64,000 nt of DNA from Streptomyces hiroshimensis (GCF_014650335.1 NZ_BMUT01000002.1:296725-360724), one strand, 5' to 3'. Shown: positions 42,515-52,634, counted from the first letter of the stretch. Made by a program: numbers and translations. The notes: a model not told the origin generated them from the sequence alone.

Positions 42515-43927
42515 TCAGTGCTTCGCGGCCGTCATGCGCTGCCGCACGTAGCCGACGAGGGCGAGGGCGCCCGTCAGCCCGGCGGTGAAGTACAGCTGGA
42601 CGCGGGTGTCCTCCTCGCGCAGCATCAGCGAGAGGACCGCCACGATCCCGGCCAGGGCCACCCAGGTCAGCCCCGGGAAGAGCCACATCTTCACCACGAG
42701 CTTCTCCGGCGCCGAGCGCTCCAGCTGCCGGCGCATCCGCAGCTGGGTGACGGCGATGAAGCCCCACACCACGAGCACCGCGGCGCCCGTCATGTACAGC
42801 AGCCACTTGAAGACGGTGTCCGGCCACCAGTAGCTGAGCAGGACGGCGAAGAAGCCGAAGGCGGAGGAGGCGATGACGGTCAGCCGCGGCACACCGTTGC
42901 TGACCTTGGCCAGGAAGCGGGGGCCCTCGCCGCGCATGACCAGGGAGTGCGACATCCGGGAGGCGCCGTAGATGTTGGCGTTCATCGCGGAGAGCAGGGC
43001 AACCAGCACGATGACGTTCATGATCTGCCCGGCGGCCGGGATGTCCAGGTACTTCAGCACCGCCACGTAGGGGCCGTCCGTCAGGAGCGACTTGTCGTTC
43101 CAGGGCAGCACGGTGACGACGACCAGCATCGAGCCGACGTAGAAGAGGGCGATCCGCCACATCGCCGTGCGGACGGCCTGGGCGACGCCCTTGACCGGCT
43201 GCTCGGACTCGGCCGCCGCGATCGTCACCGTCTCCAGGCCGCCGTAGGCGAAGACCGAGGCGAGCAGGCCCACGACCAGGCCGTTGGCACCGTTGGGGAC
43301 GAAGCCGCCGTGGCCGGTGAGGTTGTCGGTGCCCGGCGCCTCCGTGCCCGGCAGCACGCCGCAAATGGCGAGGACGCCGAGGACGAGGAAGACGCCGATC
43401 GCGGCGACCTTGAGCGTCGCGAACCAGAACTCGAACTCGCCGAAGTTGCTGACCGCCGCGAGGTTCGTCCCGCAGAAGACCGCCATGAAGATCAGCACCC
43501 ACATCCACGAGGCCGTGGAGGGGAACCAGGACTGCATGATGTGGGCCGCACCGATCGCCTCCACGGCGATGCCCACACAGAGCTCGACCCAGAACATCCA
43601 GCCGGCCGTGAAGCCGGCCCAGGGGCCTATCGCCTTCTCGGCGTGCACGGAGAAGGTGCCCGAGGCCGGATTGGCCGCGGCCATCTCGCCCAGCATCCGC
43701 ATCACGAGCATCACGAGCAGTCCGGAGACGGCATAGGCGAGCACGATGGCCGGACCGGCCGCGGCGATGCCCGCGCCGGAGCCGACGAAGAGGCCGGCGC
43801 CGATGACGCCGCCGAGGGCGATCATCGACAGGTGGCGCTGCTTGAGGCCGTGCGACAGATCCGTGCCGCCCGGCGCCTGGTCGCTGACCGCGCGCTCGGG
43901 CGCGGAGGTCGCAGAAGTCCGAGTCAT
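42515..43927 (-). CDS. amino-acid permease (APC superfamily), copy A
   Basis: 470 residues from ATG 43927, with about twelve membrane helices. The family signature GGVIGAGLFVGSGAGIAAAGP, the GEFEFWFATLKV element and the MWLFPGLTWVALAG region place it in the AAT group (GabP, ProY, AnsP and CycA relatives) of proton-coupled amino-acid importers. Substrate not deducible. It is the first of three closely related permeases at 42515-47910; all read on the minus strand, each with its own spacing and no shared operon. Confidence 0.92.
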   Translation of the reverse strand: MTRTSATSAPERAVSDQAPGGTDLSHGLKQRHLSMIALGGVIGAGLFVGSGAGIAAAGPAIVLAYAVSGLLVMLVMRMLGEMAAANPASGTFSVHAEKAIGPWAGFTAGWMFWVELCVGIAVEAIGAAHIMQSWFPSTASWMWVLIFMAVFCGTNLAAVSNFGEFEFWFATLKVAAIGVFLVLGVLAICGVLPGTEAPGTDNLTGHGGFVPNGANGLVVGLLASVFAYGGLETVTIAAAESEQPVKGVAQAVRTAMWRIALFYVGSMLVVVTVLPWNDKSLLTDGPYVAVLKYLDIPAAGQIMNVIVLVALLSAMNANIYGASRMSHSLVMRGEGPRFLAKVSNGVPRLTVIASSAFGFFAVLLSYWWPDTVFKWLLYMTGAAVLVVWGFIAVTQLRMRRQLERSAPEKLVVKMWLFPGLTWVALAGIVAVLSLMLREEDTRVQLYFTAGLTGALALVGYVRQRMTAAKH

Positions 43928-44098
43928 GGTCGTGTGTGTCCCGTGGGGTGAGAGCGGAAAAGTTGCCTCAGTGTGGGGGTCATGTTCGCCCAGGACAACA
44001 CCTGTGACAGGGCTGTCCGATATTCAGACGCAGGTATGACTGTGCGTGCCTGACATCTCGCCAGAAGGCGACGGAAACGAGCCGACCCGGCGGGCCGG

Positions 44099-45493
44099 TC
44101 AGCCCGCCCGGCGCAGCCGGAGCTCGCGCACACCGGCCACCAGGAGCACGGCACCGGTCGCCACGGCCGACCACATCAGCTGCGGCCGGGCCCCCTCGTC
44201 GGTCAGCATCAGCACCAGCACTCCGGCCATCCCGGCCAGAGCGACCCAGGTCAGATAGGGGAAGCACCACATCCGCAGGGCGAGCCGCTCCGGCATCTCC
44301 CGCTCGATGCGGCGCCGCAGCCGCAGCTGCGAGACGGCGATCAGGCCCCACACGAAGAGCAGTACCGCACCCACGGCATTGAGCAAGTACCGGAAGATCG
44401 AATCCGGCCACTGAAGGTTGAGTATCACCGAGGCGAAACCGAACGCGACCGAGGCCAGCACGGCCCGGCGCGGCACACCGCTCCCCGACACCTTCAGCAG
44501 CGCCTTGGGCGCCTCGCCGCGCTCGGCGAGCGAGAAGACCATGCGCGAGGAGCCGTAGAGGTTGGCGTTCAGCGCCGACAGCAGCGCCACGAAGACCACG
44601 ATGTTCATGATCTGCCCGGCGGCCGGGATGCCGATGTGGTCGAGCACGGCCACGTACGGGCTCTTGCCCGGCTCCATGGACGTCCACGGCAGCAGGGTGA
44701 CGATGACGAGCATCGAGCCCACGTAGAAGAAGAGGATGCGCCACACGGCGCTGCGCACCGCACGGCCGACCGCGCGCGCCGGGTCGTCGGACTCGGCCGC
44801 GGCGATCGTGAGGACCTCCAGGCCGCCGAAGGCGAAGACGACCGCGAGGACGCCGGAGACGACACCGCTCACGCCGTTGGGCAGGAAGCCGCCGTGGCCG
44901 GTGAGGTTGGTGAAGCCCACCGCCTCGGTGTCCGGCAGCACGCCGAAGATCGCCAGCAGGCTCAGGCCCAGGAAGAGGACGATCGCGCCGACCTTGAGCG
45001 CGGCGAACCAGAACTCGAACTCGCCGAAGTTCTTCACGGCGGTGAGGTTGGCGGCCGTGAAGACCACCATGAAGATCAGCACCCAGGCCCACTGCGGCAC
45101 GCCCGGCACCCAGCCGTTCGCGATCTGCGCCGCGCCCGTGGCCTCCACGGCCAGCACGACGACCAGCAGGAACCAGTACAGCCAGCCGACGGTGAAGCCC
45201 GCCCAGCGGCCCAGGGCCCGCTCGGCGTGCACCGAGAAGGCGCCCGAGGCGGGCATGGCGGCGGACATCTCGCCGAGCATCCGCATCACCAGCATCGCGA
45301 GCGCGCCCGCGATCAGATACGAAACGATGATGCCCGGCCCCGCCACGGCGATGCCGGCGCCGGAACCGACGAACAGGCCGGCGCCGATGACGCCGCCCAG
45401 CCCGAGCATCGTCAGATGCCGCTGCTTGAGCCCGGCCGACAGGGGTTCTTTCTCGGCCGCGAGGGAATCCGCGGCGGGGGGTGCGTCGTGCAT
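44099..45493 (-). CDS. amino-acid permease (APC superfamily), copy B
   Basis: 464 residues from ATG 45493, chosen because upstream extensions lack homology to the family. About twelve helices with LGGVIGAGLFVGSGAGIAVAGP, RMLGEMSAAMPASGAFSVHAE and GEFEFWFAALKV. It resembles copies A and C over most of its length. Proton-linked uptake of a neutral or GABA-like amino acid is the usual role. Divergent from bioY; the 282-base gap holds the promoters of both. Confidence 0.92.
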   Translation of the reverse strand: MHDAPPAADSLAAEKEPLSAGLKQRHLTMLGLGGVIGAGLFVGSGAGIAVAGPGIIVSYLIAGALAMLVMRMLGEMSAAMPASGAFSVHAERALGRWAGFTVGWLYWFLLVVVLAVEATGAAQIANGWVPGVPQWAWVLIFMVVFTAANLTAVKNFGEFEFWFAALKVGAIVLFLGLSLLAIFGVLPDTEAVGFTNLTGHGGFLPNGVSGVVSGVLAVVFAFGGLEVLTIAAAESDDPARAVGRAVRSAVWRILFFYVGSMLVIVTLLPWTSMEPGKSPYVAVLDHIGIPAAGQIMNIVVFVALLSALNANLYGSSRMVFSLAERGEAPKALLKVSGSGVPRRAVLASVAFGFASVILNLQWPDSIFRYLLNAVGAVLLFVWGLIAVSQLRLRRRIEREMPERLALRMWCFPYLTWVALAGMAGVLVLMLTDEGARPQLMWSAVATGAVLLVAGVRELRLRRAG

Positions 45494-45775
45494 GGCTTCG
45501 TACTCTCGGATCCGCGCGAAAAGGCGCTGGCGATCTTCGCGCGGAGCGCAAAGGGGTATAGGTGACTCCACATTCTCCCGGCAATGCGGTCCGAGCCAAG
45601 CCTCACCGAGCTCCAGTGACAAGCATCACGCGATATTCCGCCCGCACCGGGAACCACCCGGGGAAGTCTCCAAGCAGGACGGCCCGCCTTTGTCATTGCC
45701 GCGCGATGTCCGTTCGAGTGCCCTCGGCTAACGTCACAAAGTCACTTGTCCCCACCACTTATCTGCGGAGTAAAG

Positions 45776-46378
45776 ATGGCCACCGCCGCTGCCTCTGTTC
45801 CCCGGACCGGTACGGTCCTCGCCGATCTGCTCCCCGCGTCCACCGCCGGGCGTGCCCGTGTGCGCGACGCGGCCCTGATCCTCGGCGGAGCCGCCCTCAC
45901 CGGCCTCACGGCGCAGATCGCCGTCCCCGTCCCCGGCTCCCCGGTCCCGGTCAGCGGCCAGACCTTCGCGGCCCTTCTGGTCGGCACCTCGCTCGGCGCC
46001 CGCCGCGGCTTCCTCTCCCTCGCCCTGTACGCCGTCGCCGGCGTCGCGGGCATGCCGTGGTTCGCCGAGGCCAAGTCCGGCGCCGCCTTCCCGTCCTTCG
46101 GCTACGTCCTCGGCATGCTGCTCGCCGCGACCGTCGTCGGCGCCCTCGCCCGCCGCGGCGCCGACCGCTCGGTCCTGCGCACCGCCGGCACGATGGCGCT
46201 CGGCTCCGCGATCATCTACGCCGTCGGCGTGCCGTACCTGGCCCTGGCGACGAACATGTCCCTCACCGAGGCCGTGGCGGCGGGTCTGACGCCGTTCCTC
46301 ATCGGCGACGCGCTGAAGGCCGCGCTGGCCATGGGAGCGCTTCCCACTGCGTGGAGGCTCCTGGGACGCCGGGGCTGA
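45776..46378 (+). CDS. bioY: biotin transporter substrate-binding subunit BioY
   Basis: 200 residues from ATG 45776 with GGAG five bases upstream. A six-helix ECF S-component: ALTGLTAQIAVPVPGSPVPVSGQTFAALLVG is the BioY signature region, followed by GARRGFLSLALYAVAG and FLIGDALKAALA. BioY imports biotin alone or with the shared EcfA/T module; bioM and bioN are not next to it. No riboswitch is visible in the leader. Confidence 0.95.
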   Translation: MATAAASVPRTGTVLADLLPASTAGRARVRDAALILGGAALTGLTAQIAVPVPGSPVPVSGQTFAALLVGTSLGARRGFLSLALYAVAGVAGMPWFAEAKSGAAFPSFGYVLGMLLAATVVGALARRGADRSVLRTAGTMALGSAIIYAVGVPYLALATNMSLTEAVAAGLTPFLIGDALKAALAMGALPTAWRLLGRRG

Positions 46379-46400
46379 CCTTCCCCTCGGCTTTCCCCTC

Positions 46401-46452
46401 CATACGCAGCGGCCCGCGTCCCCCTCGAAGGGGACGCGGGCCGCTGCGTATG
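46401..46452. terminator. 23-bp perfect hairpin between convergent genes
   Basis: Arms 46401-46423 and 46430-46452 match completely with a six-base loop. It lies between bioY (plus) and permease C (minus) and should terminate both. Confidence 0.9.
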
Positions 46453-46467
46453 CGGGACGGGGTACGG

Positions 46468-47910
46468 CTAGCGCCCGGCGTTCGCCCGGTGGCGGCGGTC
46501 CAGGACGAGGCCCAGCGCCACGACGATCACACCCACCAGCACGGAGGCGAGCACCGTCTCACGGTTGTCGCCGCCGGTGTAGAGCATGTAGCCCAGCACG
46601 AAGGTGATCATGCCGATGGTGGCCCACGTCAGGTACGGGAAGAGCCACATCTTCACCGTGAGCTTCTCCGGCATCTCGCGCAGGATGATGCCGCGCATCT
46701 TCAGCTGGGTGAAGCAGATCACGAGCCAGACGAAGAGGGCGACGGCGCCCGAGGCGTTCAGCAGGAACTTGAAGACGGTGTCCGGCCAGACGTAGTTGAA
46801 GATCACCGACAGGAAGCCGAAGACGACCGAGCCGAGGATGGCGACCTGCGGCACGCCCCGCTTGCTGACCGTGGCGAAGGACTTCGGCGCGTCGCCGCGC
46901 TGGCCCAGGGAGAAGGCCATGCGGGAGGCGGTGTAGAGGCCGGAGTTCAGGCAGGACAGGACGGCCGTCAGGACGATGACGTTCATGAACTGGCCGGCGT
47001 GCGGGATGCCGATCGAGTCGAGCGCCGCGACGTAGCTGCCCTTCTCCGCGATCTCCTTGCTGTTCCACGGGAGCAGGCTGACCACGACGAAGATCGAGCC
47101 GAGGTAGAACACGGCGATGCGCCAGATGACGCTGTTGGTGGCCTGGCGGACCGCGCGCTGCGGGTCCTCGGACTCACCGGCGGCGAGCGTGACGATCTCG
47201 CTGCCCATGAAGGAGAAGACGACCATCAGCACACCGGTGAGGATCGCGCCCGGTCCGTTGGGCAGGAATCCGCCGTGCGAGGTGAGCAGGTCGAAGCCGT
47301 GGCCGGGGTTCTCCGAGCCGGGGAGCACGCCGAAGACGGCGAGCAGGCCTATCCCGACGAACGCGGCGATCGCCACGACCTTGATGCCGGCGAACCAGAA
47401 CTCGAATTCGCCGTACGAGCTGACCGAGGCGAGGTTGGTGGCCGTCAGCACGACCATCACGATCAGGGCCCAGGCCCACTGCGGGACGCCCGGCACCCAG
47501 CCGTTGAGGATCTTGGCGCCCGCGGTCGCCTCGACCGCCAGCACGACGACCCAGAAGAACCAGTACAGCCAGCCGATGGAGAAACCGGCCCAGCGGCCGA
47601 GCGCCCGGTCCGCGTAGGCGGAGAACGAGCCGGAGGTCGGGTTGGCCGCGGCCATCTCGCCGAGCATCCGCATCACGAAGACGACGAGCGCGCCGACGAG
47701 GGCGTAGGAGATCAGAATGCCGGGGCCGGCGGCGGCGATGCCGGAGGCGGAACCCACGAAGAGGCCCGCACCGATGACACCGCCAATGGCGATCATGGAC
47801 AGGTGGCGGTTCTTGAGTCCGGCCTTGAGGCCGTCCCCGCCCGCCGCCGGGGCGTTGCCGGGATCGCCGGTCGTCGACCCCTTCGTCATGGTCGGCGGTG
47901 TCGCGCTCAT
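46468..47910 (-). CDS. amino-acid permease (APC superfamily), copy C
   Basis: 480 residues from ATG 47910, seven bases after AAGGAA. About twelve helices; IGGVIGAGLFVGSASGIAAAGP, GEFEFWFAGIKVVAI and KMWLFPYLTWATIG tie it to copies A and B. Local divergence (for example the loop LPWNSKEIAEKGSYV) suggests a different substrate. Divergent from rpiB, with a 167-base gap. The three permeases probably arose by duplication and were later separated by bioY. Confidence 0.92.
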   Translation of the reverse strand: MSATPPTMTKGSTTGDPGNAPAAGGDGLKAGLKNRHLSMIAIGGVIGAGLFVGSASGIAAAGPGILISYALVGALVVFVMRMLGEMAAANPTSGSFSAYADRALGRWAGFSIGWLYWFFWVVVLAVEATAGAKILNGWVPGVPQWAWALIVMVVLTATNLASVSSYGEFEFWFAGIKVVAIAAFVGIGLLAVFGVLPGSENPGHGFDLLTSHGGFLPNGPGAILTGVLMVVFSFMGSEIVTLAAGESEDPQRAVRQATNSVIWRIAVFYLGSIFVVVSLLPWNSKEIAEKGSYVAALDSIGIPHAGQFMNVIVLTAVLSCLNSGLYTASRMAFSLGQRGDAPKSFATVSKRGVPQVAILGSVVFGFLSVIFNYVWPDTVFKFLLNASGAVALFVWLVICFTQLKMRGIILREMPEKLTVKMWLFPYLTWATIGMITFVLGYMLYTGGDNRETVLASVLVGVIVVALGLVLDRRHRANAGR

Positions 47911-48077
47911 ATGCACGTTCCTTCGGGTTGTTCCTTTGGTTCTCGGGTTACGAGCCACCGCATTAGAACTTTTCGAAGGCGACTTTAGGAAGACCCGAAT
48001 CCATTTCGTTGTGTTCACTCAGCGTTACGACGACCTGCTGGCCGATCACGGTCCCCGTTCGTGCCACACTCGGACGC

Positions 48078-48566
<489 letters not shown>

Positions 48567-48581
48567 CCCTTTCGTCCCGAG

Positions 48582-48615
48582 CGCCGGGCGAGCTGAAATT
48601 TCAGCCCGCCCGGCG
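48582..48615. terminator. 34-base near-perfect palindrome after rpiB
   Basis: CGCCGGGCGAGCTGAAA and its complement meet without a loop, with one mismatch. It shares 17 bases with the hairpin at 17656-17703, so it is both a terminator and a member of a repeat family common in Streptomyces. Confidence 0.75.
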
Positions 48616-48735
48616 TTTGAGGGCGCCGCGCGGAGCGCGGTCGGGGGCCGGGGCGGAGCCCCGGTTTCGGGAAGGGGCGGGTCAGGGGAGAAACCACCGG
48701 CCGCCTGCAGACGGAAGTACACAGGAGATGCCCCC

Positions 48736-49554
48736 ATGCCCGAAGGGCATACGATCCACCGCCTCGCGGCGGACCACCGCGACGCGTTCGCGGGCCGAAC
48801 CGTCCGCGTGACCAGCCCCCAGGGCAAGTTCTCCGACGGCGCGGCCCTTGTGGACGGCCGCCCCCTGGAGACCGCCGAAGCCCACGGCAAACACCTCTTC
48901 CTCGGCTTCGGCGGACCCGCCGGCGGCGACTGGATCCACATCCACCTCGGCCTCTTCGGCAAGTACACCTTCGGGACGGGGCACGCCCCGCCCCCCACCG
49001 ACACGGTGCGCCTGCGCCTGGCGAACCCCGACGCCTACGCGGACCTCCGCGGTCCCACCACCTGCGCCCTGATCACCGGCGCCGAGAAGCAGGCGATACA
49101 CGACCGCCTCGGCCCGGACCCGCTGCGCGCCGAAGACGACGGCGAGGCGGCCTGGCACCGCATCTCGCGGAGCCGCACCAGCGTCGCCGCCCTGCTCATG
49201 GACCAGAAGGTCATCGCGGGCGTGGGCAATGTCTACCGCGCCGAGGTCCTCTTCCGGCACGGAATCGACCCTTACCGTCTCGGCCGTGATCTGACCCGCT
49301 CCGAATGGGAGGGGATCTGGTCGGATCTGGTCGAGCTGATGCGCGAGGGCGTGCGCAACAACAGAATCGACACCGTACGGCCCGAGCACACCCCGGAGGC
49401 CATGGGCCGCCCGCCGCGCGTCGACGACCACGGCGGCGAGGTCTACGTCTACCGCCGCGCCCGGATGGCCTGCCACATCTGTGGCGGCGAGATCCGCACC
49501 GCCGGTCTCGCCGCCCGCAACCTCTTCTGGTGCCCGGGCTGCCAGCAGCGCTGA
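48736..49554 (+). CDS. nei: Fpg/Nei-family DNA glycosylase (endonuclease VIII type)
   Basis: 272 residues from ATG 48736. It removes oxidised bases and nicks DNA. The mature N terminus PEGHTIHR gives the nucleophile Pro2 and Glu3 of the family. The catalytic lysine is in HGKHLFLGF, the helix-two-turn-helix is IAGVGNVYRAEVLFRHGIDP, and a C-terminal zinc finger has the form C-x2-C...C-x2-C (CHICGG, WCPGC). The N-terminal PEGH (not PELP) marks the Nei rather than Fpg branch. The 169-base gap from rpiB contains the repeat palindrome. Confidence 0.95.
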   Translation: MPEGHTIHRLAADHRDAFAGRTVRVTSPQGKFSDGAALVDGRPLETAEAHGKHLFLGFGGPAGGDWIHIHLGLFGKYTFGTGHAPPPTDTVRLRLANPDAYADLRGPTTCALITGAEKQAIHDRLGPDPLRAEDDGEAAWHRISRSRTSVAALLMDQKVIAGVGNVYRAEVLFRHGIDPYRLGRDLTRSEWEGIWSDLVELMREGVRNNRIDTVRPEHTPEAMGRPPRVDDHGGEVYVYRRARMACHICGGEIRTAGLAARNLFWCPGCQQR

Positions 49555-49603
49555 CACCCCGTCAGGCCGTAAGTGATCCGGGCCTCCGTGAGAAACCGTG
49601 CGG

Positions 49604-50833
49604 CTAGAACCCGTGCGGCAGCCAAGGCGCCACCTCGCTGCCGAAGGCCGCCGCCGCCTCCTCCAGCGCCCCCTCGCGCAGCTCCCGCACCCGGCCGGCC
49701 CCGGCCAGCGCGGCCAGGGACACCCCGCCCAGATAGGCCGACCCCAGCTCCCGCACGGACAGGGCCAGGTCGGCCGCGTCCTCGGTGCGCTCGCAGGAGG
49801 CGCCCTTCGCATCGCCCGTCAGCCGCCACCGCCCGGCGTTCCAGGGGCAGAACTCGTCGGCGACGTCGAGCACCACGTCCACCGGACTCCGGTACGTCCG
49901 CGCGGAGAGCGCCGCCCCCACCTCGACCAGCCGCACGTGCAGGGCGTCCTTCACCCGCGGCTCGCATCGCCGGATGTCGCTGACGAGATGCAGCAGGGGG
50001 TCGTCCACGGGGCGGCTGTGGCTGGTCACGAGCGACGTCAGGTCGAGGTCCGCCAGATAGCGCCACAGGGCGGCGTACGCGGCCGGGGCCAGCGCCTCGA
50101 CGTCGCGCAGCAGCACCGTCCCGCCCGGGCCCGACTCGGCCCACACCGGCCGGACCGCGTACCGCGCGTACCCCACCGTCCGCCCGCCCTCCTCGGCGAG
50201 CACGCACTGCAGCGGTGACGCGCCCTCGCGCCCGTCCGCCGGGTCCAGCAGCGGCAGCGCGTCCCAGCCCGGCTGCCGCGCGAGCATGCCCGGGCGGGCG
50301 GCTACCCGGCGTGCGTAGACCGCCTCGCAGGCGTCGCGCGCTTCATCGGGCTTCGACAAGCGCAACCGCACCCCGTCCGTGCCCGCCGGTGCGGACACGC
50401 GCACGCGAGTCGTATCGATACGGACGCTCAGGGAGTGGGTCGCGATGCCGTAGCCGAACCGCCCGTAGATGTCCGGCTCGGAAGCCGTCAGGACGGCCAG
50501 CGGCTCGCCCCAGGCCCGTACGTCGTCCAGCTGCCGCCGCATCATCTGCCGCAACACGCCGCGCCTGCGGTGCGTCGGCCGCACGGTCACCATCGTCACC
50601 CCGGCCGCGGGCACGCAGGCGCCCCCGGGAACCGTGATCCGCAGGGCGAACGCCCCGGTCGTACCCACCGCCTCGGCGCCGTCCCAGACCCCGATCGACC
50701 GGTCGAACCCGGTGAGTTCACGCCACAGGGCGGCCTCCTCCGGCGCCTCGGGGACCCCGCCGAACCCCAGTTCCACCGCGGCGTACCAGGCGTCGAACTC
50801 GGTATCGCGCAGGACTCGCAACTCCGTCGTCAT
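49604..50833 (-). CDS. GNAT N-acetyltransferase of the Eis family
   Basis: 409 residues from ATG 50833. Two tandem GNAT folds plus an SCP2-like C-terminal domain, the layout of Eis. Acetyl-CoA loop: MVTVRPTHRRRGVLRQMM. The tyrosine in DIYGRFGYGIAT matches the Eis catalytic Tyr126 region, and the chain ends in phenylalanine (WLPHGF), as Eis uses its C-terminal carboxylate as base. Eis acetylates amines of aminoglycosides, polyamines and lysines; the substrate here is unknown. It overlaps nothing and is divergent from the SpoIIE-type phosphatase. Confidence 0.9.
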   Translation of the reverse strand: MTTELRVLRDTEFDAWYAAVELGFGGVPEAPEEAALWRELTGFDRSIGVWDGAEAVGTTGAFALRITVPGGACVPAAGVTMVTVRPTHRRRGVLRQMMRRQLDDVRAWGEPLAVLTASEPDIYGRFGYGIATHSLSVRIDTTRVRVSAPAGTDGVRLRLSKPDEARDACEAVYARRVAARPGMLARQPGWDALPLLDPADGREGASPLQCVLAEEGGRTVGYARYAVRPVWAESGPGGTVLLRDVEALAPAAYAALWRYLADLDLTSLVTSHSRPVDDPLLHLVSDIRRCEPRVKDALHVRLVEVGAALSARTYRSPVDVVLDVADEFCPWNAGRWRLTGDAKGASCERTEDAADLALSVRELGSAYLGGVSLAALAGAGRVRELREGALEEAAAAFGSEVAPWLPHGF

Positions 50834-50981
50834 GCCCCCATGCCTAGCAGCGACCCGGCCCCTCGGGCGAAGGAATTTCGCATAAGGGGCCGACCCTGCC
50901 GCACGGGACGTACCGTGCGCGGCCGTGTCGGCGCGGCGTGAGTCGACGCACCGCCGAATGGGTGGATAAGGTCACGATGCA

Positions 50982-52121
50982 ATGACTGGCGGTGCGGAGA
51001 CCCCGACGGCCCGGATGCGCAAGGCATGGCACCGGGCTCGCACAAGCGTGCGCAAAGCCGGGGTCGACTACTTCCGCGGCGACGGCTCCGACTGGATCGC
51101 CCTCGCGGCCCTGCTGCTCACCGTCCCCGCCCTCGCCCTGACCACCATCGCGCTGCCCGCCTGGTGCGTGCCCACCGCCCTCGTCCTGCCGATCGTCGCC
51201 GGCGGGCTGCTGCTGCGCCCCGCCAGCCTGCTCGCGCTGTACGCCGCCTCCGCCGCCGCCCTGGTCGCCGAGGCCGCCGTGCTGAACCCCGAGGCGTCCG
51301 GCGACGGCGTCCGCGTCACGCCCGGCACGATCCTCGTCGTCGCCGCCGTCGGCCTCCTCGGGCTGCTCATCGCCCAGTTCCGCAGCCGCGTCGGCGTGCC
51401 CTGGCGGCGCGGCGGCACCATGCTCTTCGACCTGCGCGAACGCATCCGCGTCCAGAGCAAGCTGCCCAAGCTGCCGCGCGGCTGGCACCGGGAGATGGCG
51501 CTGCGCCCGGCCGGCGGCCAGTCCTTCTCCGGCGACTTCGTGGTCGCCGCCCGCACGAACGGCGGCCGCACCCTGGAGGTCGTCCTGACGGACGTCTCCG
51601 GCAAGGGCATGGACGCCGCCTCCCGCGCACTCCTGCTCTCCGGCGCCTTCGGCGGACCCCTGGGCTCCCTGCCGCCCCACGCCTTCCTCCCCGCCGCCAA
51701 CGGCTATCTGCTCCGCCAGGACTGGGACGAGGGCTTCGCGACCTCCGTGCACCTCGTCCTCGACCTCGACAGCGGCGACTACGAGATGTTCTCCGCGGGC
51801 CACCTGCCCGGCCTCCAGCTCTGCGCCGGCACCGGCCGCTGGGAGGAGAAGGCCGCGGAAGGCCCGCTGCTCGGCGTGTACGACGGAGCCCAGTTCGACC
51901 CGATAAAGGGCACGCTGCAGCCCGGCGACGTCCTCATGCTCTTCACCGACGGACTGGTCGAGACCTCCGAGCGGGACCTCACCGAGGGCATGGACCGCCT
52001 CACCGGCGAGGCCGACCGCTACGTCTCCGCCGGCTTCCAGGGCGCCGCCTGGCACCTCATCGAGGCCGTCGCCAAGGACGTCAACGACGACCGGGCCCTG
52101 CTGCTGATCTGCCGGCACTGA
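50982..52121 (+). CDS. membrane-anchored SpoIIE-type PP2C phosphatase
   Basis: 379 residues from ATG 50982, ten bases after AAGG. Three hydrophobic helices near residues 38-130 (WIALAALLLTVPALALTTIAL, ALVLPIVAGGLLL, ILVVAAVGLLGLLIA) precede the cytosolic PPM domain (about 165-379). Metal motifs: GGQSFSGDFV, VVLTDVSGKGMDAA, LFTDGLVET and the final DDRALLLI. Such phosphatases usually act on anti-anti-sigma factors. No anti-sigma partner is in the window. The next gene, an HD protein 39 bases away on the same strand, may be co-transcribed. Confidence 0.93.
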   Translation: MTGGAETPTARMRKAWHRARTSVRKAGVDYFRGDGSDWIALAALLLTVPALALTTIALPAWCVPTALVLPIVAGGLLLRPASLLALYAASAAALVAEAAVLNPEASGDGVRVTPGTILVVAAVGLLGLLIAQFRSRVGVPWRRGGTMLFDLRERIRVQSKLPKLPRGWHREMALRPAGGQSFSGDFVVAARTNGGRTLEVVLTDVSGKGMDAASRALLLSGAFGGPLGSLPPHAFLPAANGYLLRQDWDEGFATSVHLVLDLDSGDYEMFSAGHLPGLQLCAGTGRWEEKAAEGPLLGVYDGAQFDPIKGTLQPGDVLMLFTDGLVETSERDLTEGMDRLTGEADRYVSAGFQGAAWHLIEAVAKDVNDDRALLLICRH

Positions 52122-52160
52122 ACCCGGTGCCGGACCGGCACCGCACCACGGAGGACGCCC

Positions 52161-52604
52161 ATGACCGCTCTCGACCTCGCCGCCGTAGAGGCACTCGCGC
52201 GGCGCGCCCACGCCGCCCAGACGGACAAGGCCGGCCGCCCGTACACCGAGCACCTGGCGGCCGTCGCCGAGGGCGTACGGCGGCGCGGCGGCAGCGACGA
52301 GCAGATAGCCGCGGCCTGGCTGCACGACGCCGTCGAGGACGGCGCCGTGAGCGAGGAGTGGCTGGAGGGGGCGGAGCTGCCCCGCCCGGTCAAGGACATG
52401 GTCCTGGCGGTGACGAAGCGCCCGGGCGAGGCCCCGGAGGCGTACGCGGCCCGCATCCTGGCCACGCCGGGCGCCCTCCTGATCAAGGAGTCGGACATCG
52501 CGCACAACTCCGACCCGGAGCGGGCGAAGGAACTCGACGAGCCGACGAGGGAACGCCTGAAGGCGAAGTACGCGCGGATGCGGCAGCTGCTGGGCCTGAA
52601 CTGA
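52161..52604 (+). CDS. small HD-domain hydrolase resembling MESH1 / SpoT hydrolase
   Basis: 147 residues from ATG 52161 behind a GGAGG-like site (ACGGAGGACGCCC). The entire chain matches the (p)ppGpp-hydrolase HD fold: His31 (YTEHLAAVA), His55-Asp56 with Glu59-Asp60 (WLHDAVEDG), and Asp113 in LIKESDIAHN. These positions correspond to the metal and catalytic residues of MESH1 (His35, His61, Asp62, Asp122). No synthetase domain. A role in removing ppGpp, or another nucleotide, is inferred. Adjacent to the SpoIIE-type phosphatase. Confidence 0.85.
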   Translation: MTALDLAAVEALARRAHAAQTDKAGRPYTEHLAAVAEGVRRRGGSDEQIAAAWLHDAVEDGAVSEEWLEGAELPRPVKDMVLAVTKRPGEAPEAYAARILATPGALLIKESDIAHNSDPERAKELDEPTRERLKAKYARMRQLLGLN

Positions 52605-52612
52605 GGCCCCGG

Positions 52613-52633
52613 GGCCGGGCCCGGGGCCCGGCC
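52613..52633. terminator. hairpin between convergent genes
   Basis: GGCCGGGCC and GGCCCGGCC around a CGG loop, between the HD gene and the convergent acyltransferase gene, whose stop codon begins right beside it. Confidence 0.6.
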
Positions 52634-52634
52634 C

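Noticed and set aside
45494..45775. Riboswitch upstream of bioY
   Set aside because: The leader is short and no conserved aptamer-like fold could be drawn; biotin control is usually by repressor.
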